Shown one piece after another: positions 1-9,381 of a stretch of 53,318 nt of DNA. Position 1 is the stretch's first letter; the number at the start of each line of letters is the position of its first letter. This DNA comes from Bacillota bacterium (GTDB lineage: Bacteria > Bacillota > Limnochordia > Darwinibacteriales > DTU012): the NCBI GenBank assembly GCA_012837335.1, contig DURM01000078.1:1-53318 (forward strand), read 5' to 3'. The position numbers were made by a program, and so were the translations under genes. Below the pieces are notes generated by a model. It saw only the letters and a list, made by a program, of their open reading frames with translations, searched no databases and had not been told where the DNA came from.

Positions 1-128
1 CTGGTGACAACACTAGACTCAGCTGCGAACTGATCACTCCGATTGCGATGGAGGAAGGTCTGCGCTTTGCTATCCGCGAAGGCGGCCGCACCGTAGGCGC
101 TGGAGTTGTTACCAAGATTTTGAAGTAA
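1..128 (+). CDS. tuf: Elongation factor Tu, C-terminal end (partial)
   Basis: Only the last 41 codons are inside the window; the reading frame enters at base 3 and stops at TAA 126-128. The translated tail, ending in [14 protein letters not shown], is the near-invariant C-terminus of EF-Tu (domain 3), the GTPase that carries aminoacyl-tRNA to the ribosome. Its place directly upstream of rpsJ is the common end-of-str to start-of-S10 junction in Firmicutes. Everything upstream lies outside the window. Confidence 0.97.
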   Translation, partial: GDNTRLSCELITPIAMEEGLRFAIREGGRTVGAGVVTKILK

Positions 129-138
129 GACTTTAGAG

Positions 139-165
139 GTGACCCGGTCGCCGGGTCACTCTTTC
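139..165 (+). terminator. Hairpin after tuf (weak intrinsic terminator or attenuator)
   Basis: A 9-bp GC-rich stem, GTGACCCGG / CCGGGTCAC with a 3-nt loop, begins 10 nt after the tuf stop codon. It is followed by TCTTTC, only a partial U-tract. It probably terminates part of the str-operon transcripts and lets some read into the S10 operon; that leakiness is an inference. Confidence 0.6.
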
Positions 166-186
166 ACTGTTAATACTAGCGATGAT

Positions 187-259
187 GTAGAAGGTTGCCA
201 AACCAGGGCCTGCTCCCGAAGTTTGGGGAATTTCTACAGAGCAAGTCCGCGAATCGGAC
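187..259 (+). promoter_or_regulatory. Structured 5' leader of the S10 operon
   Basis: The 150-nt gap between tuf and rpsJ folds by eye into a three-tier hairpin: GTAGAA (187-192) with TTCTAC (232-237), CCAAAC (198-203) with GTTTGG (221-226), and GGG (206-208) with CCC (215-217). A second hairpin follows, GTCCG (245-249) with CGGAC (255-259), just before the rpsJ Shine-Dalgarno. S10 operons in other bacteria carry leaders bound by L4 for autogenous control, and this is a candidate for such an element. I see no convincing sigma-A promoter in the gap. Confidence 0.5.
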
Positions 260-278
260 GAAAGGGAGGAAATTGTTG

Positions 279-593
279 ATGGCAAAGCAAAAAGTAAGAA
301 TTCGTTTAAAAGCATTTGATCATAAAATCCTTGATAATTCTGCTCAAAAAATCGTTGATACAGCAAGACGGACTGGGGCAGTTGTTTCCGGGCCAATCCC
401 CTTACCAACAGAGAGAAATGTATTTACCGTTTTGCGTTCGGTCCATATTCATAAGGATTCACGGGAACAATTTGAAATGCGTACTCACAAGCGTTTAATT
501 GACATTTTGGAACCAAACCCCAAAACGGTGGATGCGTTGATGCGCTTAGATTTACCTGCTGGAGTCGATATTGAGATCAAACTGCAAAATTAA
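279..593 (+). CDS. rpsJ: 30S ribosomal protein S10
   Basis: This 104-residue protein starts [15 protein letters not shown] and contains the GPIPLPT loop and the RTHKR segment of S10. S10 sits in the 30S head and also acts as NusE in antitermination. The ATG at 279 follows GGGAGG with an 8-nt spacer; the frame is open further upstream, but that extension lies in the structured leader and is not S10-like. First gene of the S10 operon. Confidence 0.98.
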   Translation: MAKQKVRIRLKAFDHKILDNSAQKIVDTARRTGAVVSGPIPLPTERNVFTVLRSVHIHKDSREQFEMRTHKRLIDILEPNPKTVDALMRLDLPAGVDIEIKLQN

Positions 594-626
594 GCCTAGC
601 AGAGGCATATTTTAGGGGGTGTAACA

Positions 627-1262
627 ATGGCCAAAGGAATTTTAGGTAAGAAATTAGGTATGACTCAAATTTTTGATGAACAAGGTACGCTGATTCCTGT
701 AACCGTTATCGAAGCTGGGCCCTGTACAGTAGTACAGAAGAAAACTGCTGAAAAAGATGGTTATGAGGCCGTGCAGCTCGGATTCGGCGAAAAACGGGAA
801 CGCTTATTCAATAAACCGCTTAAAGGACATTTCGATAAAGCCGGCGTTAAACCGAGGCGGTATCTGAAGGAATTCCGTTTGGACCAAGCAGATGAGCTTT
901 CATCTCTCAACGTTGGGGATGAAGTTAAAGTAGATATATTCACAGAAGGCGAAAAAGTCGACATTACCGGCATTACCAAAGGTAAAGGATACCAAGGTCC
1001 GATTAAGCGCCATGGATTCGCCAGAGGACCGATGTCCCACGGTTCAAAGTACCACCGCGGTATTGGTTCGTTAAACTCTGTCGATCCGGCAAGAGTGTTT
1101 AAAGGCAGAAAGATGGCAGGTAGAATGGGCGGTGTTAAGCGCACTGTTCAAAACTTGGAAATCGTTAAAGTTGATTCCGAAAGAAACTTATTGTTGGTGC
1201 GTGGGGCTGTACCCGGTGTTAAGGGCAGCTTAGTCACAGTTCGGAGTACAGTAAAACAGTAG
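627..1262 (+). CDS. rplC: 50S ribosomal protein L3
   Basis: Bacterial L3 of 211 residues, starting [18 protein letters not shown]. It carries the [13 protein letters not shown] and [11 protein letters not shown] loop that reaches toward the peptidyl transferase centre, and GRKMAGRMG near residue 155. L3 is an early 23S rRNA assembly protein. The ATG follows a TAGGGGGTG site. Second gene of the S10 operon. Confidence 0.98.
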   Translation: MAKGILGKKLGMTQIFDEQGTLIPVTVIEAGPCTVVQKKTAEKDGYEAVQLGFGEKRERLFNKPLKGHFDKAGVKPRRYLKEFRLDQADELSSLNVGDEVKVDIFTEGEKVDITGITKGKGYQGPIKRHGFARGPMSHGSKYHRGIGSLNSVDPARVFKGRKMAGRMGGVKRTVQNLEIVKVDSERNLLLVRGAVPGVKGSLVTVRSTVKQ

Positions 1263-1294
1263 TGTAAAGTATTGCAAGAGAGGAGGCTGCAATT

Positions 1295-1918
1295 ATGCCG
1301 AAAGTGGCCCTATACAATATGGAAGGCAAGCAAATTGGCGACATCGAACTGAATGAAGCTATTTTTGGAGCCAAGATTAATGATGCGCTCATGCATCAAG
1401 TAGTTTTAAATCAACTAGCCAACCGCAGACAGGGAACCGCAGCCACAAAAACTCGTTCGTTTGTTAGAGGAGGCGGCCGCAAACCCTGGCGTCAGAAAGG
1501 AACAGGGCGGGCACGCGTTGGAAGTATCCGTTCGCCTTTATGGGTAGGTGGTGGTGTGACCTTCGGTCCTGCACCGCGCGATTTTTCCTACCGGATACCG
1601 AAAAAAGCCCGCAGACAGGCGTTAAAATCAGCTCTGTCAGCTAAGGTCAGAGACGGAGAAGTAATCGTATTAGATCAATTGACTCTCGATCAGCCCAAAA
1701 CCAAGCTGATGGTGAATGTCTTAAATGCACTTAATGCTGGTAAAAAACCCTTGATCGTGATTGGTGATTGGGATACAAATATTGAACTTGCAACCCGCAA
1801 TATTCCTAAAGCTCTGTTACTTAAAAGCAGCGGTTTAAACGTTTATGATGTACTCAATCATGGTTGTGTGATCTTTACTAAAGATGCTTTAACAAAACTT
1901 GAGGAGGTGCTTGCATAA
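1295..1918 (+). CDS. rplD: 50S ribosomal protein L4
   Basis: Full-length L4 (207 residues). The central basic loop with [19 protein letters not shown], which lines the exit tunnel, is intact. In other bacteria L4 is the autogenous repressor of this operon, which makes the leader at 187-259 relevant. The ATG follows AGAGGAGG. The stop codon TAATG overlaps the rplW start by one base, so the two are translationally coupled. Confidence 0.98.
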   Translation: MPKVALYNMEGKQIGDIELNEAIFGAKINDALMHQVVLNQLANRRQGTAATKTRSFVRGGGRKPWRQKGTGRARVGSIRSPLWVGGGVTFGPAPRDFSYRIPKKARRQALKSALSAKVRDGEVIVLDQLTLDQPKTKLMVNVLNALNAGKKPLIVIGDWDTNIELATRNIPKALLLKSSGLNVYDVLNHGCVIFTKDALTKLEEVLA

Positions 1919-2202
1919 TGGACGCTCGCGATGTCATTATCCGGCCAGTAATTACTGAGAAAAGCACCGACCTACTTTCGCAAAACAAGTACACTTTTAT
2001 TGTGCATTTAAAAGCCAATAAAACTCAGATTAAGCAAGCAGTTGAAGAAATCTTCGACGTGAAAGTCACTAAGGTTAATACTGTGCGTGTTCGGGGTAAA
2101 TTACGGCGACAAGGTACAAGTGTAGGTAGAACTTCTGATTACAAGAAAGCTGTCGTAACTTTAGCCGACGGCCACAGCATTGAAGTTTTTGAAGGACTAT
2201 AA
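1918..2202 (+). CDS. rplW: 50S ribosomal protein L23
   Basis: L23 of 94 residues, starting [17 protein letters not shown]23 lies at the tunnel exit and docks trigger factor and SRP. The motifs VITEKST and [20 protein letters not shown] are typical. The start codon shares a base with the rplD stop, and its ribosome-binding site (GAGGAGGTG) lies in the end of rplD. Confidence 0.97.
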   Translation: MDARDVIIRPVITEKSTDLLSQNKYTFIVHLKANKTQIKQAVEEIFDVKVTKVNTVRVRGKLRRQGTSVGRTSDYKKAVVTLADGHSIEVFEGL

Positions 2203-2216
2203 GGAGGGACGGAATC

Positions 2217-3041
2217 ATGGCAGTAAAAAAATATAAGCCGACCACTCCAGGCCGCCGTGGGATGACAGTCTCAACATTTGAAGAGATTACTAAGACTAAA
2301 CCTGAAAAGTCTTTAACCGCACCGCTGAATAATTCTGGTGGGCGCAACAACAAAGGCCGCATCACCATGAGACACAGAGGCGGTGGACACAAACGGAAGT
2401 ACCGCATTATCGACTTTAAGCGGAACAAAGATGGAGTACCGGCCAAGGTAGCATCAATCGAATACGATCCGAACCGTTCGGCTCGCATTGCTCTGCTCCA
2501 CTATCTCGATGGCGAAAAACGCTACATCTTAGCACCGGTTGGACTTCAGGTTGGCCAAATGGTAGAGTCCGGTCCTGATGCAGACATCAAGGTCGGAAAT
2601 GCACTCCCGCTGGCTAACATTCCCGCAGGTACTGTTGTTCACAATGTTGAGCTGCAGCCGGGCAAAGGCGGACAGATGGTGCGCTCAGCCGGAGCATCCG
2701 CTCAGATTATGGCGAAAGAAGGCAGCTATGTTACACTGCGACTGCCATCTGGTGAGTTTAGAATGGTGCATCAGAACTGCCGCGCTACTATCGGTCAGGT
2801 TGGCAATGTTGAGCATGAAAACATCGTGATTGGTAAAGCTGGTAGAAGTCGTTATTTAAATAGACGTCCGCATGTTCGCGGTGTAGTAATGAACCCGGTA
2901 GATCACCCACATGGTGGTGGTGAGGGTAAATCACCAATCGGCAGACCAAGTCCGGTCACACCTTGGGGTAAACCAACACTGGGAACCAAGACTCGCAAGA
3001 AGAAAGCAAGCGATCGGATGATCGTCAGACGTCGGAAATAA
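2217..3041 (+). CDS. rplB: 50S ribosomal protein L2
   Basis: Full-length L2 (274 residues) that binds 23S rRNA domain IV at the subunit interface. It shows the N-terminal [14 protein letters not shown], the central [12 protein letters not shown] and the C-terminal [13 protein letters not shown] with the functional histidine near residue 230. The ATG follows AAGGAGGGACGGAATC, 15 nt after rplW. Confidence 0.98.
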   Translation: MAVKKYKPTTPGRRGMTVSTFEEITKTKPEKSLTAPLNNSGGRNNKGRITMRHRGGGHKRKYRIIDFKRNKDGVPAKVASIEYDPNRSARIALLHYLDGEKRYILAPVGLQVGQMVESGPDADIKVGNALPLANIPAGTVVHNVELQPGKGGQMVRSAGASAQIMAKEGSYVTLRLPSGEFRMVHQNCRATIGQVGNVEHENIVIGKAGRSRYLNRRPHVRGVVMNPVDHPHGGGEGKSPIGRPSPVTPWGKPTLGTKTRKKKASDRMIVRRRK

Positions 3042-3068
3042 CGTTGTTCTCCATGAGGGGGTGTAATG

Positions 3069-3347
3069 ATGGGTAGATCGTTAAAAAAAGGACCCTTTGC
3101 TGATGAGCACTTGCTCGCGAAGGTGCGCAAGATGAATGAAGCAGGCGAGAAGAAAGTAATCAGAACCTGGTCTCGTCGTTCCACAATTTTTCCTGAAATG
3201 GTAGGTCATACTATTGCAGTTCATGATGGCAGAAGACATGTGCCAATATATATTACCGAGGAAATGGTGGGTCACAAATTAGGAGAGTTTGCTCCCACCC
3301 GGACATTTCGCGGACACGCAGGAAGCGAAAGGTCATCGGGCAGATAG
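3069..3347 (+). CDS. rpsS: 30S ribosomal protein S19
   Basis: S19 (92 residues from this start) begins [16 protein letters not shown] and ends with the [14 protein letters not shown] signature. It binds 16S rRNA in the head with S13. Two ATGs stand in tandem at 3066 and 3069; the second gives the usual N-terminus and a better 7-nt spacer from GAGGGGG. Confidence 0.97.
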   Translation: MGRSLKKGPFADEHLLAKVRKMNEAGEKKVIRTWSRRSTIFPEMVGHTIAVHDGRRHVPIYITEEMVGHKLGEFAPTRTFRGHAGSERSSGR

Positions 3348-3367
3348 GATAGATGGGGGGATAGACA

Positions 3368-3718
3368 ATGGAAACTATGCCAAGTGCAAAAGCAAGCGTG
3401 CGCTATATCCGCATGTCACCTCGGAAAGTGCGGCAGGTTGTTGATTTAATTCGCAACAAAGATGTCGGTGAAGCTTTAGCTATTCTCCAGCTGACACCGA
3501 GAGCTGCATCCTCTGTAGTGGAAAAACTGCTGCTGAGCGCGATTGCTAACGCTGAGAATAACTACGATATGGATCCGGATTTACTATATGTAGCTGAATG
3601 TTACGTAGATCAAGGCCCAACCTTAAAACGGTTCCGGCCGCGGGCGCGGGGTATGGCAGATCGGATTCTGAAACGCACCAGCCATATCACCGTAGTATTG
3701 AAGGAAAAGGAGGAGTAG
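3368..3718 (+). CDS. rplV: 50S ribosomal protein L22
   Basis: L22 of 116 residues with [20 protein letters not shown] at the N-terminal end and [18 protein letters not shown] at the tunnel-lining hairpin. It contacts all six 23S domains. The first ATG (3368) follows GGGGGG; an internal ATG at 3377 would drop three residues and is an alternative start. Confidence 0.97.
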   Translation: METMPSAKASVRYIRMSPRKVRQVVDLIRNKDVGEALAILQLTPRAASSVVEKLLLSAIANAENNYDMDPDLLYVAECYVDQGPTLKRFRPRARGMADRILKRTSHITVVLKEKEE

Positions 3719-3722
3719 ATGC

Positions 3723-4388
3723 GTGGGTCAAAAAGTACACCCGATTGGGTTTAGGCTAGGAGTCATCAAGGACTGGAACAGCAGATGGTATGCAAACAAG
3801 CGCAATTATGCCGATTTGCTGCACGAAGACCTGGAAATCCGCAAGCTGATTAAAGAGCGCTTTTATACTGCCGGTATTTCCAAGGTTGAGATCGAAAGAG
3901 CAGCCAATCGCTGTAAAGTAACCATCCATACCGGCCGCCCGGGTATGGTTATCGGTAAAGGCGGCGCAGAAGTAGATAAACTGCGCAAGGATTTAGAGAA
4001 ATTAGGCGGCAAGCAGTATCAAATTAACATTGTTGAAGTAAAGACTCCCGAAACAGACGCCCAGTTAGTGGCTGAAAATATCGCTTTCCAATTAGAAAAG
4101 CGGATTTCTTTCCGCAGAGCTATGCGTCAAGCACAGCAGCGCGCACTGAGATTAGGCGCTAAAGGTATCAAAGTAGCGGTTTCCGGACGCTTAGGCGGAG
4201 CAGAAATTGCGAGAACAGAGTGGAACCCGGAAGGCAACGTGCCTCTCCACACTCTCAGAGCAGATATCGATTACGGATTCGCAGAAGCAGCAACTACTTT
4301 CGGGCAGATCGGAGTCAAGGTATGGATCTATAAAGGAGAAGTATTGCCTGAGAGAAAAGGTAACAAACAGGCTGAAGGGAGCGAATAG
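3723..4388 (+). CDS. rpsC: 30S ribosomal protein S3
   Basis: S3 (221 residues) with the N-terminal [13 protein letters not shown], the KH-domain [15 protein letters not shown] and the C-terminal [20 protein letters not shown]. It forms part of the mRNA entry channel and its helicase. The start is a GTG at 3723, just after the rplV stop; GGAGGAG at the end of rplV provides the ribosome-binding site. Confidence 0.97.
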   Translation: MGQKVHPIGFRLGVIKDWNSRWYANKRNYADLLHEDLEIRKLIKERFYTAGISKVEIERAANRCKVTIHTGRPGMVIGKGGAEVDKLRKDLEKLGGKQYQINIVEVKTPETDAQLVAENIAFQLEKRISFRRAMRQAQQRALRLGAKGIKVAVSGRLGGAEIARTEWNPEGNVPLHTLRADIDYGFAEAATTFGQIGVKVWIYKGEVLPERKGNKQAEGSE

Positions 4389-4389
4389 G

Positions 4390-4824
4390 ATGCTAATACC
4401 AAGACGTGTAAAGCATCGCCGTGTCCATCGGGGTAGGATGACCGGTAAAGCCAGTCGCGGAGCAAAGATTGATTTCGGCGAATTTGGTTTACAGGCATTG
4501 GAGCCTGGCTGGATAACCAATGCACAAATAGAAGCAGCTCGTGTAGCAATGACTCGTTCAATCAGACGTGGTGGAAAAGTCTGGATTAGAATTTTCCCTG
4601 ATAAACCTGTTACCAGAAAACCTGCAGAAACTCGGATGGGTTCCGGTAAAGGTTCACCGGAGCAGTGGGTAGCAGTAGTTAAACCCGGCAGAATCATGTT
4701 CGAGCTTGCAGGCGTGAGTGAGGAAGTTGCTCGTGAAGCTATGAGATTAGCCGCTCATAAACTGCCAATTAAAACTAAGTTTGTGAGCAGAACTGTGGCG
4801 GGTGGTGATGCACGTGAAGGCTAA
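4390..4824 (+). CDS. rplP: 50S ribosomal protein L16
   Basis: L16 (144 residues), starting [17 protein letters not shown]. It sits by the A-site tRNA and the central protuberance. The conserved [21 protein letters not shown] is present. The frame is open far upstream inside rpsC, but the family N-terminus and the position one base after the rpsC stop decide this ATG. Confidence 0.97.
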   Translation: MLIPRRVKHRRVHRGRMTGKASRGAKIDFGEFGLQALEPGWITNAQIEAARVAMTRSIRRGGKVWIRIFPDKPVTRKPAETRMGSGKGSPEQWVAVVKPGRIMFELAGVSEEVAREAMRLAAHKLPIKTKFVSRTVAGGDAREG

Positions 4825-5017
4825 GGAATTAAGAGAATTATCGGCTGAGGAATTAGATAAAAAGCTTGCTGAATTAAAGGAAGAACTCTTTAACCTTCGG
4901 TTCCAGCTGGCCACCGGTCAGTTAGAGAATCCAATGCGCGTGAGAGCTGTCAGGAAGGATATCGCACGCGTTAAGACAGTGATGACAGAGAGAGTTCGCC
5001 AGATTAAGCGAGCTTAG
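4808..5017 (+). CDS. rpmC: 50S ribosomal protein L29
   Basis: L29 (about 67-69 residues), a two-helix protein at the tunnel exit beside L23. The core runs from [13 protein letters not shown] to the [13 protein letters not shown] motif. The start is uncertain: ATG 4808 gives MHVKAKEL, while GTG 4814 gives the more typical MKAKEL with GGTGGTG six bases upstream. Either way it overlaps the end of rplP by 11-17 nt. Confidence 0.95.
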   Translation: MHVKAKELRELSAEELDKKLAELKEELFNLRFQLATGQLENPMRVRAVRKDIARVKTVMTERVRQIKRA

Positions 5018-5046
5018 CCTTAGAGATAAGGAATGGAGGAGCACGC

Positions 5047-5310
5047 ATGGCAGAAACTGTGAGAAACAGGCGCAGAACTCGTGTGGGTTTAGTCGTCAGT
5101 GATAAAATGGATAAAACTGTTGTCGTGGCTGTCAGAAGGGACGTCAGACATCCTTTGTACGGCCGCACCGTAAGAAGAACTCAAAAATTTAAAGCTCATG
5201 ATGAAAATAATCAATGTCAAGTAGGCGACCGAGTACGGATTATGGAAACTCGCCCTTTAAGTAAAGATAAACGCTGGCGAGTCGTGGAAATCGTCGAAAA
5301 GGCTCGCTAA
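5047..5310 (+). CDS. rpsQ: 30S ribosomal protein S17
   Basis: S17 (87 residues) is an OB-fold primary 16S binder. The signatures are [26 protein letters not shown] and [20 protein letters not shown]. The ATG follows ATGGAGGAGCACGC. It forms the usual rpmC-rpsQ-rplN run. Confidence 0.97.
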   Translation: MAETVRNRRRTRVGLVVSDKMDKTVVVAVRRDVRHPLYGRTVRRTQKFKAHDENNQCQVGDRVRIMETRPLSKDKRWRVVEIVEKAR

Positions 5311-5346
5311 TAACCCTAGAACTTTTGCAGGGAAGGAGGGGCTATC

Positions 5347-5715
5347 ATGATCCAAAAAGAATCGCGATTAAAGGTTGCAGACAATACAGGTGCTAAAGAA
5401 ATACTGTGCATTAGTGTTCTCGGTGGTACTGGCCGGCGTTACGCCAGTGTAGGTGATGTAATCACTGCCACCGTTAAACAAGCCAGCCCGGGCGGTATGG
5501 TTAAGAAGGGCGATATCGTTCAGGCAGTTATTGTTCGTACCAAAAAGGAAATTCGGCGTCGTGATGGTTCGCATATTCGTTTTGATGAAAATGCAGCAGT
5601 AATTTTAAGTGATCAAACTAATCCAAGAGGCACCCGGATCTTTGGTCCGGTAGCTAGAGAGTTACGGGAAAAGAACTTTATGAAGATCGTATCTCTAGCC
5701 CCTGAGGTACTGTAG
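5347..5715 (+). CDS. rplN: 50S ribosomal protein L14
   Basis: L14 (122 residues) starts [18 protein letters not shown] and ends with the [25 protein letters not shown]-terminus typical of the family. It lies at the subunit interface and is the docking site of the silencing factor RsfS. The ATG follows GAAGGAGGGG. First gene of the spc section. Confidence 0.98.
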   Translation: MIQKESRLKVADNTGAKEILCISVLGGTGRRYASVGDVITATVKQASPGGMVKKGDIVQAVIVRTKKEIRRRDGSHIRFDENAAVILSDQTNPRGTRIFGPVARELREKNFMKIVSLAPEVL

Positions 5716-5735
5716 TTTAGAAAGGAGGATGAGCG

Positions 5736-6056
5736 ATGGCAAAAGTCCATGTTAAAAGCGGTGATCAAGTAGAAGTGCTTACCGGCGCAGATCGCGGTAA
5801 ACGAGGCCGGATTCTACAAGTTTATCCTAAAACCGGTAAAGTGATAGTTGAAGGTATCAATTTGCAGAAGAAACATACTCGTCCTACTCAATCTAATCCT
5901 CAGGGTGGAATTGTTGAGCGTCCTGGTCCAATTGATGCATCAAATGTACAATTGGTATGCCAAAGCTGCCGTAAGGCTACACGTCCAATCAGAGAACGTG
6001 ATGAGCAGAATAATTTGACTCGCAAGTGCCGGCACTGCGGCAAGGCAATAGATTAG
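5736..6056 (+). CDS. rplX: 50S ribosomal protein L24, zinc-ribbon form
   Basis: L24 (106 residues), an initiator of 50S assembly, with a KOW motif near the N-terminus ([20 protein letters not shown]). The C-terminal part carries two CxxC pairs (CQSC and CRHC), the zinc-binding C+ form. The ATG at 5736 follows AAAGGAGGATGAGCG. Confidence 0.97.
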   Translation: MAKVHVKSGDQVEVLTGADRGKRGRILQVYPKTGKVIVEGINLQKKHTRPTQSNPQGGIVERPGPIDASNVQLVCQSCRKATRPIRERDEQNNLTRKCRHCGKAID

Positions 6057-6087
6057 GTTGAGGTTATTCGGAAAGGGGGAGTAGTTG

Positions 6088-6627
6088 ATGGCACGACTGA
6101 AAGAATATTATCGCAGTGAAGTGGTGCCTGCCCTCAAAGAGCGGTTTAATTACGCTAATGTGATGCAGGTTCCTAAAATCGATAAAGTCGTTGTTAATAT
6201 TGGTGTAGGAGAAGCTGTTGCTGAACCAAAAGCTTTAGAAGCTGCAGTTCGGGATCTGGAAACAATCACCGGACAAAAAGCGATCATTACCAGAGCTAAA
6301 AAATCGATTGCTGCATTTAAGATTCGTGACGGTATGGCAATCGGCTGTAAAGTTACACTGCGCGGCGATCGGATGTATGAATTCTTAGACAGACTAATCA
6401 ATGTAGCACTACCGCGTATTCGCGATTTTCGGGGCGTATCACCCCAATCTTTTGACGGACGCGGAAACTACAGCTTAGGGCTTAGAGAACAGCTGATTTT
6501 CCCAGAGATTGAGTATGACAAAGTTGATAAAATCCGCGGTTTACAAGTAACTATTGGAACTACCGCTGAAACTGATGAGGAAGCGTATGAGCTGTTAAAG
6601 CTGATGGGTGTCCCGTTCAGAGCATGA
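6088..6627 (+). CDS. rplE: 50S ribosomal protein L5
   Basis: L5 (179 residues) binds 5S rRNA in the central protuberance. Recognisable parts are [20 protein letters not shown], the [16 protein letters not shown] segment and [22 protein letters not shown] three bases upstream (6085) is in frame, but ATG 6088 has the better spacing from GAAAGGGGGA. Confidence 0.98.
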   Translation: MARLKEYYRSEVVPALKERFNYANVMQVPKIDKVVVNIGVGEAVAEPKALEAAVRDLETITGQKAIITRAKKSIAAFKIRDGMAIGCKVTLRGDRMYEFLDRLINVALPRIRDFRGVSPQSFDGRGNYSLGLREQLIFPEIEYDKVDKIRGLQVTIGTTAETDEEAYELLKLMGVPFRA

Positions 6628-6640
6628 AAGGAGAGATATC

Positions 6641-6826
6641 GTGGCTAAAAAGTCCATGATCATTAGAGCCCAGAGACGTCCGAAGTTCTCTACTCGCCAG
6701 GTAAACCGCTGCCGACGCTGCGGACGTCCCAGGAGTTATATGCGGCGCTTTCAACTGTGCCGTGTCTGCTTCCGGCAATTAGCCCATGAAGGCGAAATTC
6801 CCGGTGTTAAAAAAGCTAGTTGGTAA
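6641..6826 (+). CDS. rpsN: 30S ribosomal protein S14, zinc form (type Z)
   Basis: The short 61-residue S14 with four zinc-binding cysteines in two pairs (CRRCG and CRVC). It starts with GTG in [16 protein letters not shown], 5-6 nt after AAAGGAGAGA. The longer zinc-free paralogue, used during zinc starvation in some bacteria, is not in this window. Confidence 0.97.
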   Translation: MAKKSMIIRAQRRPKFSTRQVNRCRRCGRPRSYMRRFQLCRVCFRQLAHEGEIPGVKKASW

Positions 6827-6861
6827 TCAGTGTTCACCTGAGGTTGAAAGGAGGTTCCCGT

Positions 6862-7260
6862 ATGGTTTTAACTGATCCAATCGCGGATATGCTCACTCGA
6901 ATCAGAAACGCGAATTCAGTGAAACATGAATCCGTAGATATACCTGCTTCCAAAATGAAAAGCGAGGTTGCCAGGATTCTGAAAGAAGAGGGTTATATTC
7001 GGGACTATAAAGTTATTGAAGACAATAAACAGGGGATCCTGCGGATTTATTTGAAGTACGGCCCCAATGATGAAAGAGTTATCACTGGCATTAAGCGCAT
7101 CAGCAAACCTGGACTGCGCGTTTACGCCAAGAAAGATGAAATCCCGCGTGTACTCGGCGGTTTAGGAATAGCAATTCTTTCTACTTCTCACGGAATTATG
7201 ACAGATAAATCAGCCCGTAAAGGTAATATTGGCGGAGAAGTTATCTGCTACGTATGGTAA
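6862..7260 (+). CDS. rpsH: 30S ribosomal protein S8
   Basis: S8 (132 residues) binds the central domain of 16S rRNA and is the spc-operon autogenous regulator in E. coli. It starts [18 protein letters not shown] and ends with [20 protein letters not shown] followed by the final VICYVW. The ATG follows AAAGGAGGTTCCCGT, which excludes the longer upstream frame. Confidence 0.98.
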   Translation: MVLTDPIADMLTRIRNANSVKHESVDIPASKMKSEVARILKEEGYIRDYKVIEDNKQGILRIYLKYGPNDERVITGIKRISKPGLRVYAKKDEIPRVLGGLGIAILSTSHGIMTDKSARKGNIGGEVICYVW

Positions 7261-7272
7261 GGGGGGAAAAAG

Positions 7273-7812
7273 ATGTCACGCATCGGAAAATTACCCGTGG
7301 AGATTCCTGCAGGTGTTGAAGTATCCTTATCTGGCACAACACTTACAGTCAAAGGTCCTAAGGGACAGCTTGTCAGGGAATTCCATCCTGAAATTAACAT
7401 CGAAGTTGCAGACGGAGCTATCACTGTTACCAGACCTTCAGATAAAAAAGAACACCGTTCCCTTCATGGTCTTACCCGTACATTGATCGCCAATATGGTT
7501 GAGGGTGTTACCAAAGGATACCAACGGAATCTAGAAATCGTGGGTGTTGGTTACAGAGCAGCTATGCAGGGTAAAAAACTTGTCTTGACAGTCGGTTATT
7601 CCCATCCGGTGGAGTTTATACCTGAGGATGGTCTAGAAATAGAAGTTCCGGCACCAACTAAGATCCAAGTTAAAGGAATCGATAAGGAAAAAGTTGGCCA
7701 GCTCGCGGCAAACATTCGCAAAGTTCGTCCGCCTGAGCCGTACCTCGGCAAAGGAATTCGTTATGAAGGCGAACGGATTATTCGCAAAGCCGGTAAAGCT
7801 GGTAGAGCTTAA
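7273..7812 (+). CDS. rplF: 50S ribosomal protein L6
   Basis: L6 (179 residues) with two repeated alpha/beta domains, lying near the factor-binding site. It begins [17 protein letters not shown] and ends with [17 protein letters not shown] and the basic tail. The ATG is 12 nt after the rpsH stop, preceded by AAGGGGGG. Confidence 0.98.
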   Translation: MSRIGKLPVEIPAGVEVSLSGTTLTVKGPKGQLVREFHPEINIEVADGAITVTRPSDKKEHRSLHGLTRTLIANMVEGVTKGYQRNLEIVGVGYRAAMQGKKLVLTVGYSHPVEFIPEDGLEIEVPAPTKIQVKGIDKEKVGQLAANIRKVRPPEPYLGKGIRYEGERIIRKAGKAGRA

Positions 7813-7837
7813 TTAGTTTTAGAGGTGGTGAGTTTTT

Positions 7838-8203
7838 GTGGCTAAGTTGAGTAAGCAGGAAGCACGCAAACGCCGTCACATGCGGGTGCGCAATAAAGTT
7901 TACGGTACGCCCGAGAAGCCGCGTTTAAGTGTTTATCGCAGTTTAAATCATATGTACGCTCAAATTATTGATGATACCGCAGGCAAAACTCTTGCAGCAG
8001 CCTCAAGCATTGAACCGGAACTGAGAAACAAGCTGTCAAGCACAAAGAATAAGGAAGCTGCTAAAGAAGTCGGACTGCTCATCGCTAAAAGAGCAAAAGA
8101 AAAAGGTATTACTCAAGTTGTATATGATCGCGGGGGCAACCTCTATCACGGTAGAGTTGCTGCGCTTGCAGAAGGCGCACGCGAAGGCGGATTAGAATTT
8201 TAG
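7838..8203 (+). CDS. rplR: 50S ribosomal protein L18
   Basis: L18 (121 residues) binds 5S rRNA together with L5. The motifs RPRLSVYRS-like ([20 protein letters not shown]) and the C-terminal [20 protein letters not shown] are clear. The start is a GTG at 7838 after AGAGGTGGTGAGTTTTT. Confidence 0.97.
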   Translation: MAKLSKQEARKRRHMRVRNKVYGTPEKPRLSVYRSLNHMYAQIIDDTAGKTLAAASSIEPELRNKLSSTKNKEAAKEVGLLIAKRAKEKGITQVVYDRGGNLYHGRVAALAEGAREGGLEF

Positions 8204-8224
8204 TCGGATAGGGGGGAAATTAGT

Positions 8225-8728
8225 TTGGCAAATCGAATTGATCCTACAGGATTAGAACTCGAGGAACGATTAGTATCCATCAATAGAGTAGCGAAGACCG
8301 TAAAAGGTGGTCGTTCAATCTCGTTTAGCGCATTGGTTGTAGTAGGAGATGGCAACGGTAAAGTCGGTGCCGGTCTTGGGAAAGCGAAAGAAGTAGCGGA
8401 TGCTATTCGCAAGGCGGTAGATGATGCCAAGAAGAATTTAATCGAAGTGCCAATCGTGGGTACAACAATACCTCACGGGGTAACAGAGAGATTCAGTGGA
8501 GCCCAAGTCATGCTGAAGCCGGCTTCAGAAGGTACGGGAGTAATTGCCGGTGGACCGGTTCGCGCCGTACTCGAATTAGCAGGTGTCAGAGATATCTTGA
8601 CTAAATCACTTGGTTCGCCGAACCCGATCAACGTAGTTCGCGCAACAATGAAAGGGTTGCAATCTCTGAAGACCGTTGAGGAAGTTGCCCGTCTCCGGGG
8701 ACTTGATCCATCTGAAATCTTAGGTTAG
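8225..8728 (+). CDS. rpsE: 30S ribosomal protein S5
   Basis: S5 (167 residues) contributes to decoding fidelity and mRNA entry. It contains the S5 fold [19 protein letters not shown] and the [22 protein letters not shown]-domain. The start is TTG at 8225 after ATAGGGGGG; there is no alternative start that keeps the N-terminal [15 protein letters not shown] segment. Confidence 0.97.
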   Translation: MANRIDPTGLELEERLVSINRVAKTVKGGRSISFSALVVVGDGNGKVGAGLGKAKEVADAIRKAVDDAKKNLIEVPIVGTTIPHGVTERFSGAQVMLKPASEGTGVIAGGPVRAVLELAGVRDILTKSLGSPNPINVVRATMKGLQSLKTVEEVARLRGLDPSEILG

Positions 8729-8740
8729 GAGGCGGTTGTG

Positions 8741-8923
8741 ATGGCTAAGTTAAAGATTACATGGAAGAAAAGTGCAATCGGTTATGCAAAGGATCAAAAA
8801 GATACAATTGCTGCCCTAGGATTGCGGAAACTTAATCAAACAGTAATCAAAGAAGACAATCCCTGCATTCGCGGAATGGTTTTCAAAGTAAAACATTTAG
8901 TCGAAGTTGAGGAAGTCAATTAG
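8741..8923 (+). CDS. rpmD: 50S ribosomal protein L30
   Basis: L30 (60 residues), a small 50S protein found in most but not all bacteria. The sequence starts [19 protein letters not shown] and includes the [20 protein letters not shown] motif. A GTG directly upstream (8738) is in frame; ATG 8741 has the better spacing from TTAGGAGGCGG. Confidence 0.96.
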   Translation: MAKLKITWKKSAIGYAKDQKDTIAALGLRKLNQTVIKEDNPCIRGMVFKVKHLVEVEEVN

Positions 8924-8940
8924 GGCAAGGAGGTGTAGGT

Positions 8941-9381
8941 GTGCGGATCCATGAATTAAAACCAGCACCCGGCAGCAAACACAGTCCGAAGCGTGTTGGA
9001 AGAGGAATCGGCTCTGGCTTAGGCAAAACTGCCGGAAAAGGTCATAAAGGTCAAAGAGCACGCTCAGGAGGAGGCAAGGGTCCTCATTTCGAAGGTGGTC
9101 AAACACCGCTGCAGAGACGCTTACCGAAGCGCGGCTTCACAAATATCTTTGCGAAGGTATATGCGGAGGTCAATCTTGAGGATCTTAACCGTTTTGCTCC
9201 GGATACAGTCGTAACTCCTGAGCTATTGAAGGAAACCGGTATTGTAAAGAAATTAAATGATGGAATAAAGATCCTTGGCAACGGAGAGTTAAAACATGCT
9301 TTGACAGTTAAAGCACATAAGTTTTCAAAATCGGCTGCTGCCAAGATAGAAGAGGCTGGCGGTAAGGTAGAGGTGATCTAA
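8941..9381 (+). CDS. rplO: 50S ribosomal protein L15
   Basis: L15 (146 residues) is a late assembly protein. It has the long basic Gly-rich N-terminal extension ([20 protein letters not shown]) and the [11 protein letters not shown] motif. The start is GTG at 8941, preceded by AAGGAGGTG. Its stop codon is directly followed by the secY start. Confidence 0.97.
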   Translation: MRIHELKPAPGSKHSPKRVGRGIGSGLGKTAGKGHKGQRARSGGGKGPHFEGGQTPLQRRLPKRGFTNIFAKVYAEVNLEDLNRFAPDTVVTPELLKETGIVKKLNDGIKILGNGELKHALTVKAHKFSKSAAAKIEEAGGKVEVI

